Below are positions 45,753 through 58,425 of a DNA stretch of 64,000 bases, in pieces. Location of the stretch: contig JAOANU010000002.1 in NCBI GenBank assembly GCA_034387635.1, positions 1,302,001-1,366,000 on the forward strand, written 5' to 3'. Under the pieces are notes generated by a model. That model was not told where the DNA came from. It saw nothing but the letters and a program-made list of their open reading frames with translations, and made no database searches. The position numbers were made by a program, and so were the translations under genes. Numbering within the stretch: position 1 is the stretch's first letter; each line of letters opens with the position of its first letter. Origin of the DNA: Rhodosporidiobolus odoratus (taxonomy: Eukaryota > Basidiomycota > Microbotryomycetes > Sporidiobolales > Sporidiobolaceae).

Positions 45753-48700
45753 TCAACCAGCTCTCGCCAACCCTTCCATAGCCTTGACAAACTCGCTCGG
45801 AGCCAAGACCTCGGTAGATCCATACGTAATCCTCCTCGTAGGCGCCCCGACCTGCACGCCCTGCTGACCCGCCCCCGGTGCACTCCTCGCCGAGTACTCT
45901 GCCAAATTCCCATACTCAACCACACTCCCTCCCCCAACGACAAACACGATAGCATCATGGTAATTCTGCCTCCCCCTTCCTTGCGTTGCAGCTGCAGGTC
46001 TTGCTGAACGACCTCCTGAACGTGGATCAAAGAGAAGGTAGTCGTCCGTGTCTTGTAGAGCTTGAGTCGAGGCCGAGGAGGGATCCATGAGAGCTTCGAC
46101 GAGTCGAGTGACGGGGAAGTCTTTTCGGGCTGGGAGGAAGTTTTTAATGTTGCTGACGAGGTTGTCGAGACCTACTCCGCCGACACCGGATTCGCGTAGG
46201 CGGTCGGTGAGCTGCGTTACGATCGCAAGTGAAAAGTCAGCGCTCAGTATAGAGAGAGATCGAGATGCAGAGGAGAGCAGGGAAATGACGTACTCGGTTA
46301 GACAGACTCGAGAACCCGCCCATCAAGTCCCTGCCCGCAGCTTGCATCGCAGATGGCTGAGCCGGCGTAGCTCCCAAGTTGCTCATCCTCATTACGTCTC
46401 TCAGCCTGCAATGGACGTCGCGTCAGCTTCCCTGTCTGCGCGAAATAGCATAGCATAGAAGAGAAGGAAGGACGAGAAGGAAACAGACGAGAGGTTAACG
46501 CACCTCTTGGCAAACTCCCAAGCCCCCATCTCAGCCCCCGCCTCACTGAGCACCTTCTCATACTCTGCCAAATCCTCCCTCCCCAGTCCCTTTTCAGACC
46601 CAGAAGCGATCATACTAAAGTAGTAGCAGAGGAGGAGTCGCAGTTTGTCTTCGGGGCTCGAGGTGGATTGGTCGGCGGGGGCGCGGAGGAAGTCGAGTAG
46701 TTCGCGTTTGGTCTGCGTCGGGGAAAGGTGAATGGAAGGGATTGAACGTCAGTGGGTCGGCAGAGCGAAGAGCCTTTCAAGCTTCGGAAGCGGTACAAGT
46801 AGGCAGATCGTGGATGGTCGAACGAAGCTGACGCACCAATTTGGTAACCCCTTCTTCCATCTGGAACAAGGTATCCAACCCTCGACTCTTGATCCCCTGC
46901 AACAATGCCGTTGCGATGTTCATATGCGTGTCCAGAGTCGTCTTGCGTGCCGTCAACTCCGGAAGAGCCGTGATGGCTGCTTTGAGGTTGGCAGCGTTGG
47001 AGGAGAGGTCGCTAGAGTGACACAAAAAGATGATGGCTCAGTTCTCGTCGGCTTGAAGGAGGGAAGGAACGGGGAGAAGAGGGAGGTCAACGCACAGCTG
47101 CGCCAAATCTCCCACGTCGCTCACCCCCGTACTCCTCGTGATCTCCTGAGCGTCCGTCTTGTACTTGTTCAACTCGGCGTCGATGTCCTCGGCAACTTGA
47201 GGGAAGGGGTTTTGGGCGTTCTTGGCCCAGAAAAAGTCTTTGGCGTCGAGGTCGTACGTCTTTTTCTGCAGGCGACCGGCGTCGGGGGCCTGGTCATGCA
47301 CAAAACGAGGGACATGCGACTATCAGCGGGAACATGCGAGCATTGGCGTCTTCGACCGGGATTGGCTGAAGACGTAGACAGGGCAAGGCAAGGATATCCA
47401 CGCACTTCGACCGTAACCCGATTCAGCTTCATTCCCAGGACGTCATTGACCAGAGCCTGATAAGTCCAACTGTGACTCAACATGGGAACCAGATCGACAT
47501 TCCGGTCCAGAATGACCAGTAACGGGCGTCCGAAACTCTCCGAGCCGGAAGAGGTGAAGGCGTTGACCCCTCGGGAAGAGGCGATGTGGTCTCGGAGGCG
47601 AGAGTCGAGCTTGCGGGCAACCAATTCGGCGGCGTTGCCGCGCGGTGAGCGGATGATGGGGAGTTGACCTGCATCATTTTGAACGCATTCAAAGGTCAGA
47701 CGGTATCACAAGGAGGTGGAAGCGGAGGAAAGGCTCACCCATAGTGACCAGCACCGAGAAAAGACCCTTTGCAACCCGATCCGTGATATTCTCAATGTCT
47801 GTTTCCGATGCTCGAGGGTCGTTGAGCTTCTCGTACGTCGTCCTCACGTCAGCTTGGGCAGGAGCGACGGTCGAGGCTGAGGTAGAAGGCGTGGGAGAAC
47901 CGGTAGCAAGGGAGGGGGCGAGCGAGAAGAGAGAGGAAGAAAGGACGAGATAGTCGAGATGTTGATCGTAAACCTGTATACAACCGACACAGGTCTATCA
48001 GCCTCGTCTCCTTCTCGGGGCAAGATGGCGACAGAGAAGACCGCCTGGCGGCAGCGCACCTGTTCGACCCCTTCGACCGTTCCATCTTTCGCAACCGTTT
48101 CCGCAAATTCCTCCAGCAGCGGTCTTGGCAGTGCGCTGGTGAAGTTGACGTAAGTCGAGGCGTAGAGCCCCTTGCGAAGGTCGGCAGCGATGCGTTGAAT
48201 GTTGGCGGAAGAGGGGGAGACAAAGTAGATTGCTGGCACGTCGGGAAGGGAGGGGCGGTCGGCGTGGAGTTGCCTGTGGGTTGGGGAATGCAACTGTCAG
48301 TACGAGAGCGTGGTCGAAAAATGTGCAGTTTCTAGTACGAGCGCTGCTTGCTCGACTGGCGGTCGTGTCCTGCGAAGGCGCTTCCCCGCGTCACGAAACT
48401 CGCGGCGACAGCAACATGGGAAGCAGACGCGACTTCCTGGCGCGTACCTGCAGCGCGGCCAGCTCGCGCGCCTGCTCGATCAACAGCAGCCTCCGGTGTA
48501 GCGTGACTAGAGGAAGTAGGCGTTGAAGGTGGAAGCTGACTTACATGTGCAGGGTGACGCCAGCATCCCTCAAATCCTGTACCCTCAAGCTCGTCGCCAT
48601 GATGTCCTGAGCGTGCTTGTCCATTACGAGTAGTTTCCATGTTGGTATACCCTGAGGATGAGTGGTTGAAGACGAGGATGAGGATGAGGTGGTGGGGGAA

Positions 48701-48765
48701 GCAGAGTTGAGGGCGAGTAGAGAGTTGAGGGATTGCAGTTGACGTTCTCGTAGCGTGGCAGTCAT
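45753..48765 (-). CDS. SLY1: Sec1/Munc18 protein SLY1
   Basis: SM-family regulator that binds Sed5-type syntaxins and promotes SNARE assembly in ER-Golgi transport. It opens [19 protein letters not shown], then [32 protein letters not shown]. Further exons encode [63 protein letters not shown] and [17 protein letters not shown], all diagnostic. The next blocks are [48 protein letters not shown] and the C-terminal [23 protein letters not shown], specific for the Sly1 subfamily. It ends [10 protein letters not shown]. About nine short introns interrupt it. No lesions are seen. Confidence 0.92.
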
Positions 48766-49050
48766 CTTGTGCTTGTCCGGCTGTGTCCAGCTGAGTCTGG
48801 GAGTAGCAGAGTGTTCAAGATGGGAACATGAGAGATGGACCGGAATTCGAAACGTCTAACTTGAATACAAGCACATATCCAGCCCAGACGAGCTCATACA
48901 GCCCTGAATCGCGCTACCTAGTTATATAACCAGAGCCCTGCGCCTCGCGACTCCGCCCGTCTCACCATCGCCTTTCTCTCTTTTGCTTTCTTCAACTTCC
49001 GCCAATTCTCCTCGTCCCGCCTAAAGAAACCCCAGAAACACTCCGCCACC
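48766..49050. promoter_or_regulatory. Divergent promoter SLY1 / PUS4
   Basis: A 285-bp interval lies between divergent starts. The PUS4 start sits in a strong context, CGCCACCATG. No other motif can be assigned. Confidence 0.4.
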
Positions 49051-50614
49051 ATGCCCAAAGCCTCAAATAAACCCTTGGCTGCCCTATTCGCCATCAACAA
49101 GCCCACCGGAATACCCTCCATGACCGTACGCCTTCTCTTTTCCCTCTTCCTGTCCCTCAATCGCTCACTGTCTCTATCCTACAGCTCTTGAACAAGCTTC
49201 AACCTTTGTTTCAGTCTTCAGCTCTGTTCAAGGACCAGTCCGGTGCGGCGAAGGAGGAGGACAAGGGCAAAGGAAAGGGAAAGGGCGGGAGGAGGAGAAA
49301 ATGGAAAGAGGAAAAAGTAAAGATGGGTCAGGGGGGCACGCTGGATCCGTTGGCTGATGGGGTACTCGGTACAGTCCTTTCCGTTCTTCCTCCTACTGGT
49401 AGACCGGAAGCTGAGGCCTATCTCTGGTTGCAGTGGTCGGGACCAACGCCGCAACGAAGCACCTGTCCCGCTTCCTCGATTGCACGAAAGAGTACCGTGC
49501 AATTGGCTTGCTAGGTAGTAGTACAGACAGCTACGACAGTGAAGGGAAACGCGTCAAGACGGTCGGATGGGAAGGGATCACGAAGGAAAAGGTGGACGAG
49601 GTCTTGAGTCGGTTCAGGGGCGAGATTGAGCAGACTCCACCTATGTGCGTTGGCTTTTCTCCTATGCCATCTCTTCATTTCAGCTCCTGGATGCGCGCAA
49701 GTTCTGATAGAGGTCTCGGAGCCTCACAGCTACTCCGCTCTGAAAATGGATGGTAAACCCCTCTACGACTACGCCCGTTCCGGCACCCCCCTCCCGCGTC
49801 CCATTCCGCCACGAAAGGTCACCGTGCACTCGCTCGAGCTTCTCCGGTTCGAGGAAGGGGACAAACATGAGTATGATGCGCCAGCGGAGGAGTTGGATGA
49901 AAAAGCTAAGAATGAGTTGGAAAGGATTGAGAAGATGGTTAAGGAGGGTGGGACGGTGGTGCCTAGTGAGGAAGAGGTTGGGAAGAAAGACGCTGCAGGG
50001 GAAGGTAAGGGCGAAAAGCCGGCAGCCGCAGCGGACGAAACTGGTACGTTCCCGCACCGATACACCTTGCATCCATGCCCACCCCAACCCTCTGGACGCT
50101 CGGTTTGCGCGAGCCCGCTCGTTCTTCTCTCACGCCACTGACAGTTGATCCCGCTGTTGGTCTGCTCTTATCACCAGCCGCAAGCACCTCAACTCCCTCA
50201 TCCCCTTCTCCCTCGCGCCCACCCATCTTTGAGATCCACCTAACCGTCTCCTCCGGAACCTACATCCGTTCCATCATCCACGACATCGGCCTCGCCCTCG
50301 GAAGCGCAGCCCATGTGGTCAAACTCACCAGGACAAGACAGGGTGAATTCGTCCTTGATCCTCCGAGCGCCTCAACCACGACCTCTACTTCCTCCGGCAA
50401 CGGAGATGGTCAAGCCAAGGAAGCCGAGGATCAAGCGAAGGTCCTCGATACTTTTGCGGGAGGTTGCCTGGAATGGACTATGTTGGAGAAGGCGATCGAG
50501 GCGCAGGAGGGGGCGAAGAAGAACGGGGAGGATGTGAGGCAGATGAAGGAGAGGGACGCGGAGGGGTGGTTGGAGTGGGAGAGGGAGGTTCGGAAGAGGT
50601 GTAAGGAGGTCTGA
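49051..50614 (+). CDS. PUS4: tRNA pseudouridine-55 synthase (TruB/Pus4)
   Basis: Makes pseudouridine 55 in the T-loop of tRNAs. MPKASNKPLAALFAINKPTG supplies the NKPxG motif I. After an intron comes a Lys/Gly-rich insert, then GQGGTLDPLADGVL with the catalytic Asp of the TruB family. The next exons read GTNAATKHLSRFLDCTKEYRA, YSALKMDGKPLYDYARSG, TVHSLELLRFEEG and, after a long charged insert, HLTVSSGTYIRSIIHDIGLALGSAAHVVKLTRTRQGEF, the conserved C-terminal block. It ends at 50614 with a charged helix. About five introns. All catalytic motifs are present. Charged inserts make it longer than bacterial TruB, as usual for fungi. Confidence 0.92.
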
Positions 50615-50708
50615 TGGGTCGCTGTTATGCCAGTACGAGTTCCTAGCTGCAAGTCGCGACCATGCCTCTTTTTCGATATTTCGGGGCTTGAGGCTTGTTA
50701 CGCCCTTT

Positions 50709-50734
50709 CCCCCCCCCCCCCCCCCCCCCCCCCC
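50709..50734 (+). repeat. Poly-C tract of about 26 bases
   Basis: It is followed by four TCC units and a second run of 12 C that ends directly at the left edge of repeat B copy 2. Compare the tract near copy 1. Confidence 0.85.
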
Positions 50735-50756
50735 TCCTCCTCCTCCCCCCCCCCCC

Positions 50757-52101
50757 AGCCTGCCTCAACCATGACTTAATGAGCTACCGCACGACCTACC
50801 CTCACCTCTCGTCACTCACAATAACCCGGTGACAGACCCCTCACATCGCGACCCTTACCAGGTCGAAGGGGCGGAGAAAGAAAAGAGCCTCCAGCGCTGG
50901 TCGCTTCTGTCAGCACAAATCCCGGCTCACGGCGGGCAGCGAAAGGCGCCTTCCTCCTCCTACTTCGCTACGTCACTCAAGCGAGCCTGTTCAGCATGTG
51001 CGGTTCGCCTTGGGTTTGTGATGCGAGGCTTAGACAAACGAGCGGAGTGAATGGAAAAAAGGGATTGCTTCAGACCGACTAGTACAGGCGGCGTGGGAGT
51101 CGCGTCCTGGTCGAGCGGTGCGAGGTAGACTGGATTCTTTAGAACCTGATCACGAGCGGAGAGAATATACAGCTCAGAGCAACGAGCGAGATAGAAGCGA
51201 GATTAAAGTTGAGAAGGTTGCACATCTCGACAGGAGAGTGGACGATGCGAGCGACGCTGCTGCAGATCGAAGTCACGACGGGTTCCGTCGTGCAGAGAAG
51301 GTGGGGACGCATCTCGTGCGCACACTCTCAGCGACAGACGACTTGACTTGATCAGGCGGTTTCTCTTCTCTTTCTTCTTTTCCTCACTTCCTCTTTCCCA
51401 CTGGCTTGCGCCTTACACCCACGAGCTCTACCTTGCCTCAGGCGTGAGGTTATGGTGCGTCTGTCCCTCTCGTTCTCCATCCCTCCTCCTCTTCCTCTGC
51501 TCCACTCGACCTCTTCCCTTCCTTTTCCTCTTGGAATTTCGCTGACCCCTTTGGGAACATAGCTCTTTATACCCTTTCGACCTCGGACTAGCGTCGCTAA
51601 TCGGGCACCTGGCGGGAAATGACGAGCTGAGCAGGAAGGGAAGAAGAGCGGAGTTGTGGTATACGAGTAAGGCTCTTCTTTCCTTGTCCTTCACCTGCCT
51701 TCGCCTCCCTCTCTCGCTCAGACTCACAGCTGACTGGTACATACAGCCGCAAACAGCCATCTACAACTCGCCTCTCTCTCTCTCTTCTCCGCTCCCCCGA
51801 CTCCCTTTCGCCAACGATTCGACCTTTTCTGCCCTTTTCTTCCGCCTCTCTTCTCTTTCTCCTCCTTCTGCCTCTTCCCCAACCCCCGCTACAATCCAAC
51901 CCTTGCTATTCACCATCCTTCTCTGCGTCAGGAAATGGAGCAGAAGATGTCCGGGAAACCCAGGTTCATTCCACTTGGGGTGAGCAAGGTGGGGGTGGAC
52001 GGCATCGGGCCGAGTAGTCTCAGTGACGGTTGTTCTTTGTAGTGGGCTTAACCTAAACAATGAGGGACGGGTGAGCCGATCCCGAATCATGCATGAAATG
52101 C
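50757..52101 (+). repeat. Direct repeat B, copy 2
   Basis: Near-identical to 34838-36186. The divergent patch lies at about 51114-51180. On the minus strand of this patch several changes are third-position (TAC/TAT, GTC/GTT, CTC/CTA) and others change the amino acid, so the copies may once have been coding there. The exon-like segment of copy 1 (SLYPFDLGLASLIG) is unchanged at 51563-51666. Left and right flanks differ completely from copy 1. Confidence 0.85.
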
Positions 52102-52806
52102 GTCCTGCGCGTGGACTGAGCGAGGCATGCAAGCAGAGATAGCAGGACGAACGAAAGTGGTAGATTTGGAGTCGTACGAGGATGGCGCGTCTCTTGGACA
52201 AAGGAGCTGGCTAAAGTGAACAAGGCTTGGAGCAAGGGAATACCGGGAACAAGTGGGGCAACGGCGGAGGAGACGGCGGGGTCAAGGGGGGGACAATGAG
52301 GAGGCGAAAGAGGGGAGAGAGGTGATGCGGAGGATGACCAGGTCAGCGATAGAAAGCAATTGAGCCGGCGGATGCAAGGGAAGAAGGAAAGAAGAGAGAG
52401 AAGAAAAAAAGTTGCTGACGGCCGAGGCCCGCAAAGCGAGATTCAATATCGCTCTTCATCGACATCGAGCCATCCTCGGTGAGAGATTGATCCCTGGTTC
52501 ACCGGTTCGCTCTGGCGTACTGCTATACTATACCTCAAGTCTAGTGAATCAATCGGCATTCCCAGGCTACCAGTCTCCTCCGATTTTACTTCCACCCGCA
52601 GCCTCCCGTCGCACTCTCTCTCCTCTGTGCCAAGGGTGCGTGCAGTAGTTGTCCCATTGACAGACACTGATCACTGACCTCATAAGCCAACGCTCAGACT
52701 CTCTCTCACCTCCTCTCTGTTGTGCCGCGACCCCCTTGACTTCATTCGACCATCCTCCCGGATCCCCTCCTACCCCGCTCGAAAGGGAGCTGAGCCACTG
52801 CGCTCC
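52102..52806. other. 5' flank of the RhoGEF gene
   Basis: About 700 bp of unique sequence, purine-rich then pyrimidine-rich. It is the probable promoter and 5' leader. An upstream in-frame extension without ATG exists from 52720. No RNA gene is seen. Confidence 0.45.
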
Positions 52807-55800
52807 ATGACCGCTCTTGACCAACATGGTCAAGGTCTTGGCTCCATCTCCGAAGCAGCCCCAGCCACAGAGCCGTTAGCGGACCAGGCGCATTCAACCA
52901 CTATCGAACCACTCCAACAGTCGCCGCCACGAGACAACGAAGCAGACGAAGAGGGAGACCGGATGGGCCAAAAGGTCTCGTCGCAGCCGCACCTCGAAAT
53001 GCTGCAAGAACAGCTCGAACAGTCCCTCTCGCTTTCTCGCACGACCACCACCGACCTGTGCAGTCTTCGCTCGTACAGCACCGCCCTCTCACCCAAAGAC
53101 GATCTGCACGACGGCGAGGAGGAGCAGCTGTACATGGTTGCGAGAAGACGGAGAGGAAGGAGCGCTGGATCGAACGCAGCAGGTGGAGGCGAAGGATCGT
53201 CGGCAGCGGCAGTCGACCGGCTAGACGGGACTTGGAATGGGTCGCCGCTGAAGCGCAAGGCTAAGCCGAGACCTGCGTCGAGCTACATCCCGTCTACCTT
53301 GTGGGCTGGTCAACTCTCGGCACTGGCTTTTCCCTCAAAAAGTTCTCCTGCCCGTCTCGCCCAAAACTCGCCGCCCCCTGCAGCATCCACGTCGACTGCG
53401 ACATCGTCGCCGTCAGCCGGTGACCCTACGACCCCGACTCGTCGGTCTACTTCATTGTCGCCTTCGCCCTCCGCTCGACGTTCTCGCAAGTCTGCCTCGC
53501 CCTCTCCCTTCCGCAATTCCCTTCGTCTCCCATTCCTGCCGCCTATTCCAGCTTCACCTCTTCCTCCCATCCTCTCCCCTCCGCTCGCACGGTCTGCGTC
53601 CTCTCCTCCGCTCCTGCCACCGGTAGAAACCGCCGGCCCCTTCCTGGGCCCCGAAGTCGCCCTCGTTCCGCCTACAGCTGGGTTACGGCCTTCTAGTGGC
53701 TGGCCAGGCGAAGGCGGTGCCGATGAACTTCCGCGACGGAGAAGTTCCCTACTGGCTATGCGCCCGATCACGAGCGCCAGTGCTCCCAACCTTTCTCTCC
53801 TCGTCTCTGCCCCGCTTGGGACTTCTGCATCCCCCACAGCATCCCTCGCACCTCACCACTTTCCCTTACCTTCAGCGGCTCCCCTACCCCCGCAACCAAA
53901 CTCTACCGACTCTTCGCCCTCCCGCCCGCCTTTCCCGGCCGAAGATCCGCGTTTCGACCTCGAAGCTGACCCGGCATTACTTATTGCCGACTCGCCCATC
54001 GAGGATCGGCGACCGGATGGTTTGGGCAGAGACAAGGACGAGAAGGAGAAGAAGGACGAGCAGGTCAGGGACGAGAAGCGGTATCACGCTTTGGTCGAGC
54101 TTGTCGAGACTGAACGGGGATATCTTGAGGGACTGCGAGTGCTGGTCAAAGTTCGTGTTGCCTGCCTGATTATCCATTCAAGTTCCGGCACCTGACTCTT
54201 TCTTCCTTATTCAGGTTTACTTTCAGACCCTGCCCTTTCTTACTCTTCTTACGGTCGCCGACGTCCACGCCATCCTACGAAACGCGGACGCACTTCTTGC
54301 GCTTCACGAACGGATTGGAGAAAGAATCGATATTGTCGAGAAGGAGCTGGGCTGGCGCAGTGAGGTCGCTTTTACCGAAGAGGCGGGAAACCAGGATGAT
54401 CAGGAGCATAAGCTTGCTCAGGCAGCAGGAAAGATCGCAGAGGTCTTCCAAGACGAGGTGCGTCGGCTTCTCCTTCCACCTTGACTGTCTTCTGCTCGCT
54501 GACGAGCTGACGCTACTCCTCAGCTACCGAACTTTGCTCTCTACGACGATTTCTGCGCGCGTCATGCCGAAGCGCTCGACATTACACGCTCGATCGTCAC
54601 TCGACCCGAGTGGGAAGCTTTCGAACGACAATGCGCTGCGAGAGCTGCAGCCCTTACCGGGCAAGGCGACACAACCCCATCGGCAACTCGGCGAGAATCT
54701 TCGCCCTTCTTCCCTCACCTTTCGCCTACACCGTCCGTCGCCGCCGCTACTGCTTGCGGGGCGGCGACCGGTTCCCCTTCACCCGCTGCAAGCACTCCAG
54801 CTAGTCCCAGCGGTGCCGCATCGTCCGCATCGTCGTCGGTTCCCGCCTCTTCCATTGCCGCTTCTTCCGCGTCCGCCTCCCGCTCGAAACTCCGCTTCAC
54901 GGATTATGCCATCTCACCCGTTCAGCGCGTCACCCGCTACCCCCTCGTCTTCGGTCAACTCGCCAAGTACTTTGCACCCTCGCCTTCACCCTCTCCTTCG
55001 AGCACCGCTGCGTTGGAGCACGACATCATTCACCAGTGCTGGCGAGGCTTCAGGGACGTTGCCGCGCATGTCGATACGGCGAAGCGGGAACGCGAGGGAG
55101 AAATGCGAACGACGGTAGTCGCGCGCCGAATGGAGTTCAACACCCCTCTCGTCGGAGGTGCCTTCTGCGACATCCTCGGTCCCACTCTACTCGTCGGTTC
55201 GCTGCACGTCGTCCACTATGGATCTGGCGCTCGAGGCGATGGACCGCAGGGCGAATTGAGGGTCAAGTACCTCGGATGCTTCTTGTATAGGAGCCATCTG
55301 GTCATGGCGAAGATCCGGAAGAGGGCTAGCTACGAGCCGAGGGAGTGGTTGCCGTTGAGGTTGTTTGACGTCAATGGAATCGAGGAAGGACAAGGTGTGT
55401 TTGGCTCTCGTCTCTGGCCTCGCCTCGTTTCTCACAGTATGCTCATATCGTATTACACAGGTCTTCTGACCAACTCGATCCGCCTCACCTTCCGCGAACA
55501 CACCTTCGAGCTTGGCGCGCTCTGCGCTGGTGAGAAGGCCTTGTGGCTGAAGCAGCTGCTCGCGGCGCAAGTCAGCGCCCGGGACTCTTGGGATCAACAA
55601 GACCTCGACGAGCAAGGACATCCGACACTCTTCGACGATTCGGTCGTTTCCAGCGTACCGATGAACAGTTCCACCGTCTCATTTTCCTCCTCCGGCATCG
55701 CTCCCTCCTCGACCATGCAGCGGAAGAGTCACACCCGCACCAACAGCGCCGTCTCCGTCACTAGCGTCTTCTCCTCTGCCGGTCATAGTGTCGGCCCCAG

Positions 55801-57835
55801 TCCTTCGTTTGACACCGACGTTCCGCTCCCTCCCATGCCTGCCGATATTGCGTCTTCCCTGCCTGCATCTGCACCCACTCCCGCTCCGGCTCTTACCCTC
55901 GCGACTTCAGCCCCTTTAGCTCCCATCACTTCCACACCCCTCGCTCCCGGCATCCTCATGACGACTCCGCATCTCTCGTCCCGATCCCGCTTCTCCTCTA
56001 CCGCTTCTTCCCTCCTCCTAGGCCGCACTCCCTCTTCTCAGCGGGCCGCCGTCGACCTCCGCCTCGCCGATGTCTTCTCCGAGGAGCTGCTGAGCGCTCG
56101 CGCCCATGCCGCTCGAGAAGTCGAGGAGTCTGGTTCTCTGTCCGCCGCCCAGGCGAAGAGGCTTCGAACTATTTCGGGTCCGAAGAGGAGCATGACGGCG
56201 CTCACGTCTGCGGCCATGCCTTACGCGCCTTATGTCGTCGGCGCCGGTTCGGCGGCGAGGATGCTCGGGAGCGGGGTGCCTAGCGGGGCCAAGTTTGAGC
56301 GGAGGAGGATGAGCAGCGTCGAAGTTGGCTTGGGCGCAAGCGAACGGGCCAAGTTCCGCGGGGCTATTGGGTTTGACGCGGCATCTGCGGCGGTCCATCA
56401 CGAGCAGGTACTGACGACGCAGGCGGTGTTGGCGTTGGCGGAGACGACTTCCATGCCGGGAGTCGTGGCAGTCACGCCTGAGAGGGGGAGGTGGGCAACT
56501 GCGATCAGGAAGACGAAGAGTGGCGGAGGGGTTGCTGGCGGAACGGGGAGCCTTGGTTCTGCGAGTGGCAGCAGTGGAAAGAATCGCCCGAGACTGCCGG
56601 AGATTGACACCGCTCTGGCCGAGTCGATGGCGCGCGGTACTGCGAAGAGGGGGATGAGCACTCCTTTGTCGGCTGGCGGAAGTTGGAGTCGTAGGAGGAA
56701 TGGGAGGGATGGGGGTCCGACTCTCGGTGGGCAGTTGAGGCGAGTCGCAAGCCACAACTCGCTCGATGCAAGCGGGATCACAACCGCGAAGCTTCCGCAT
56801 GCTCCAGCGGTCACGCTCATGTCCAATACGCCGACTGCATCTCCCCTCACGACGCCTACCGCAGGCAATGCTGCCGTTGCCGCTCGCACGGGCGTAGTCC
56901 AGGTTTCGGCGGTCGATGTTGAGCGGAACAACTCCGTATCGTCCTCGGCCTCGAGCAACGAGACTGGCACCCGCTCGTCGTCCTCGCATGCAAGCGCAGC
57001 GCTCAGCATGGCCAGTAGCGCCCTCGTCGAGACCCCTCCATCTTCCATTCCGCCTTCTCCCGACTTTCGCGGCGCCGAGCTCGCGGACCCGCTTTCCTCC
57101 TCCCTCCCTCCTTCTGCCGTCCACCGTCAGCCCTCATTGACTCGAAGCTCTCCGCCGACCACCCAACGCGGCACATTCTCCGTATCGCCCCCCTCTCCCA
57201 TTCAGCATTCCTCGCACCATTCGTCCCCTCGGTCCTTCGTTGATGGCATGTCATCCGTCTTCCGACTTCGCCGCCGCAAGTCCACCCTCGGCCTCGTTCC
57301 TCCCGCCATCGCGTCTCTCTCCCCCTCGGCGAGCGAGGAGCGCCTCTCCCCCGCCCCCTCGAGAAGCCCAACCCTTGCTTCCATCGCCTCTCACGCCTCT
57401 CACGAAGAGCCTGTCTGCTTGGGCGACAAGGGTAAGGACAGCAAAGCAATCAAGCTGCAGCGCCGTGCCTCGACTACCTTGAACGGTCTCTTCCTGGCGA
57501 AGAAGCGGGCGCAGTCTTCCCCTTCTCTCGCAGGCCTTGGTGGTTATTTCGCCGGCGCTGCTTCGTCCCCTCATCTTCCTTTGGGCGCCTGTTCCGTCTC
57601 GACCTCCACGTCCACCTCCGCCGCTCCCTCGGTGGTCACTTCGCCCGCCACCAGTCCTCCTACCAGTCAGCCGCCCACTCCGGCCGGAGGTACCGTCGTT
57701 GAGCTCATGCCGGCACCAGCAGCACGCGCGCCGACCATCACCACCGGCCATAAAAGCAAGCGAACGAGCTTGGGTGAGGGCATGAGAGGGAATAAGACGA
57801 GGCGAGGGTTCTTCGGGATGACGCCGCTTTCTTGA
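52807..57835 (+). CDS. RhoGEF with DH-PH tandem
   Basis: Exons 52807-54150, 54215-54457, 54524-55394 and 55461-57835 sum to 4833 nt, 1610 aa. About 420 disordered Ser/Pro-rich residues precede the DH domain, which starts KRYHALVELVETERGYLEGLRVLVKVYFQTLPFL. It continues LPNFALYDDFCARHAEAL and, after a Ser/Ala-rich insert, LRFTDYAISPVQRVTRYPLVFGQLAKYF, the conserved DH helix. The PH-like part follows (RVKYLGCFLYRSHLVMAKIRK, LTFREHTFELGALCAGEKALWLKQLLA). The remaining 800 residues are disordered, with a basic end. DH-PH proteins load GTP on Rho/Cdc42 GTPases for polarity and wall control. The insert inside the DH domain is unusual in length. The target GTPase cannot be told. Confidence 0.85.
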
Positions 57836-58425
57836 CCCGACCGCCTTTTCCTTCACTTCGTGGTACTCTTGCCTTCCGCTTCAACAGACACTCTTACCGA
57901 TACTTTCCACCTGATCCTCCTTCGTCGCAATCTCGTACATACCTTCCCCTTTCCTCTTGAACATACGACTGGCTCGTCTCATCCAACCCCCCTCACTTCC
58001 GCACTTCCCCCTCAATCCATCGTTCTTCTATACAGTACCTTCACACCTTTGCAGTGCCCTGCTTCGTGCCACAGACACTCGATCTTTCCACTTTGCCTTT
58101 CTTTCCCGTTCCTGGTGCTCCTTATTCTCTGTAAGCCTCGTCCCATTTTTGGGTGCATTCAACCGGGCTGCATCGATTCTCCTACCAGTACATGCGGAGA
58201 GAACGTGCTCGAGATGGACACCGAATCCGCGCTGTCAAGAGTATCGGGAGCGAAGAGCTTTGTAGGCTCATGCGCTCGTGGCCGTACTGAGCGACTGTTA
58301 GTTGCCCTTCTCCTGAGCGATGCACCCGAGAGCGAGCCTACAGAGTCGTCTCGTTCTCCCCCGCCGTCCTTTTTTTTTTCCCTTCGCAATTCTTGCTTTT
58401 CCCTCATTGTCGCCCTTTTCCCCCC
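57836..58425. other. 3' flank of the RhoGEF gene
   Basis: A T/C-rich stretch of about 590 bp, fitting a long 3' untranslated region. Open frames here are low-complexity and are left out. Confidence 0.45.

Noticed and set aside
56018..57124. Long antisense Arg-rich frame opposite the RhoGEF C-terminus
   Set aside because: Composition is that of an antisense shadow in GC-rich DNA. The sense frame is supported by DH-PH motifs upstream.
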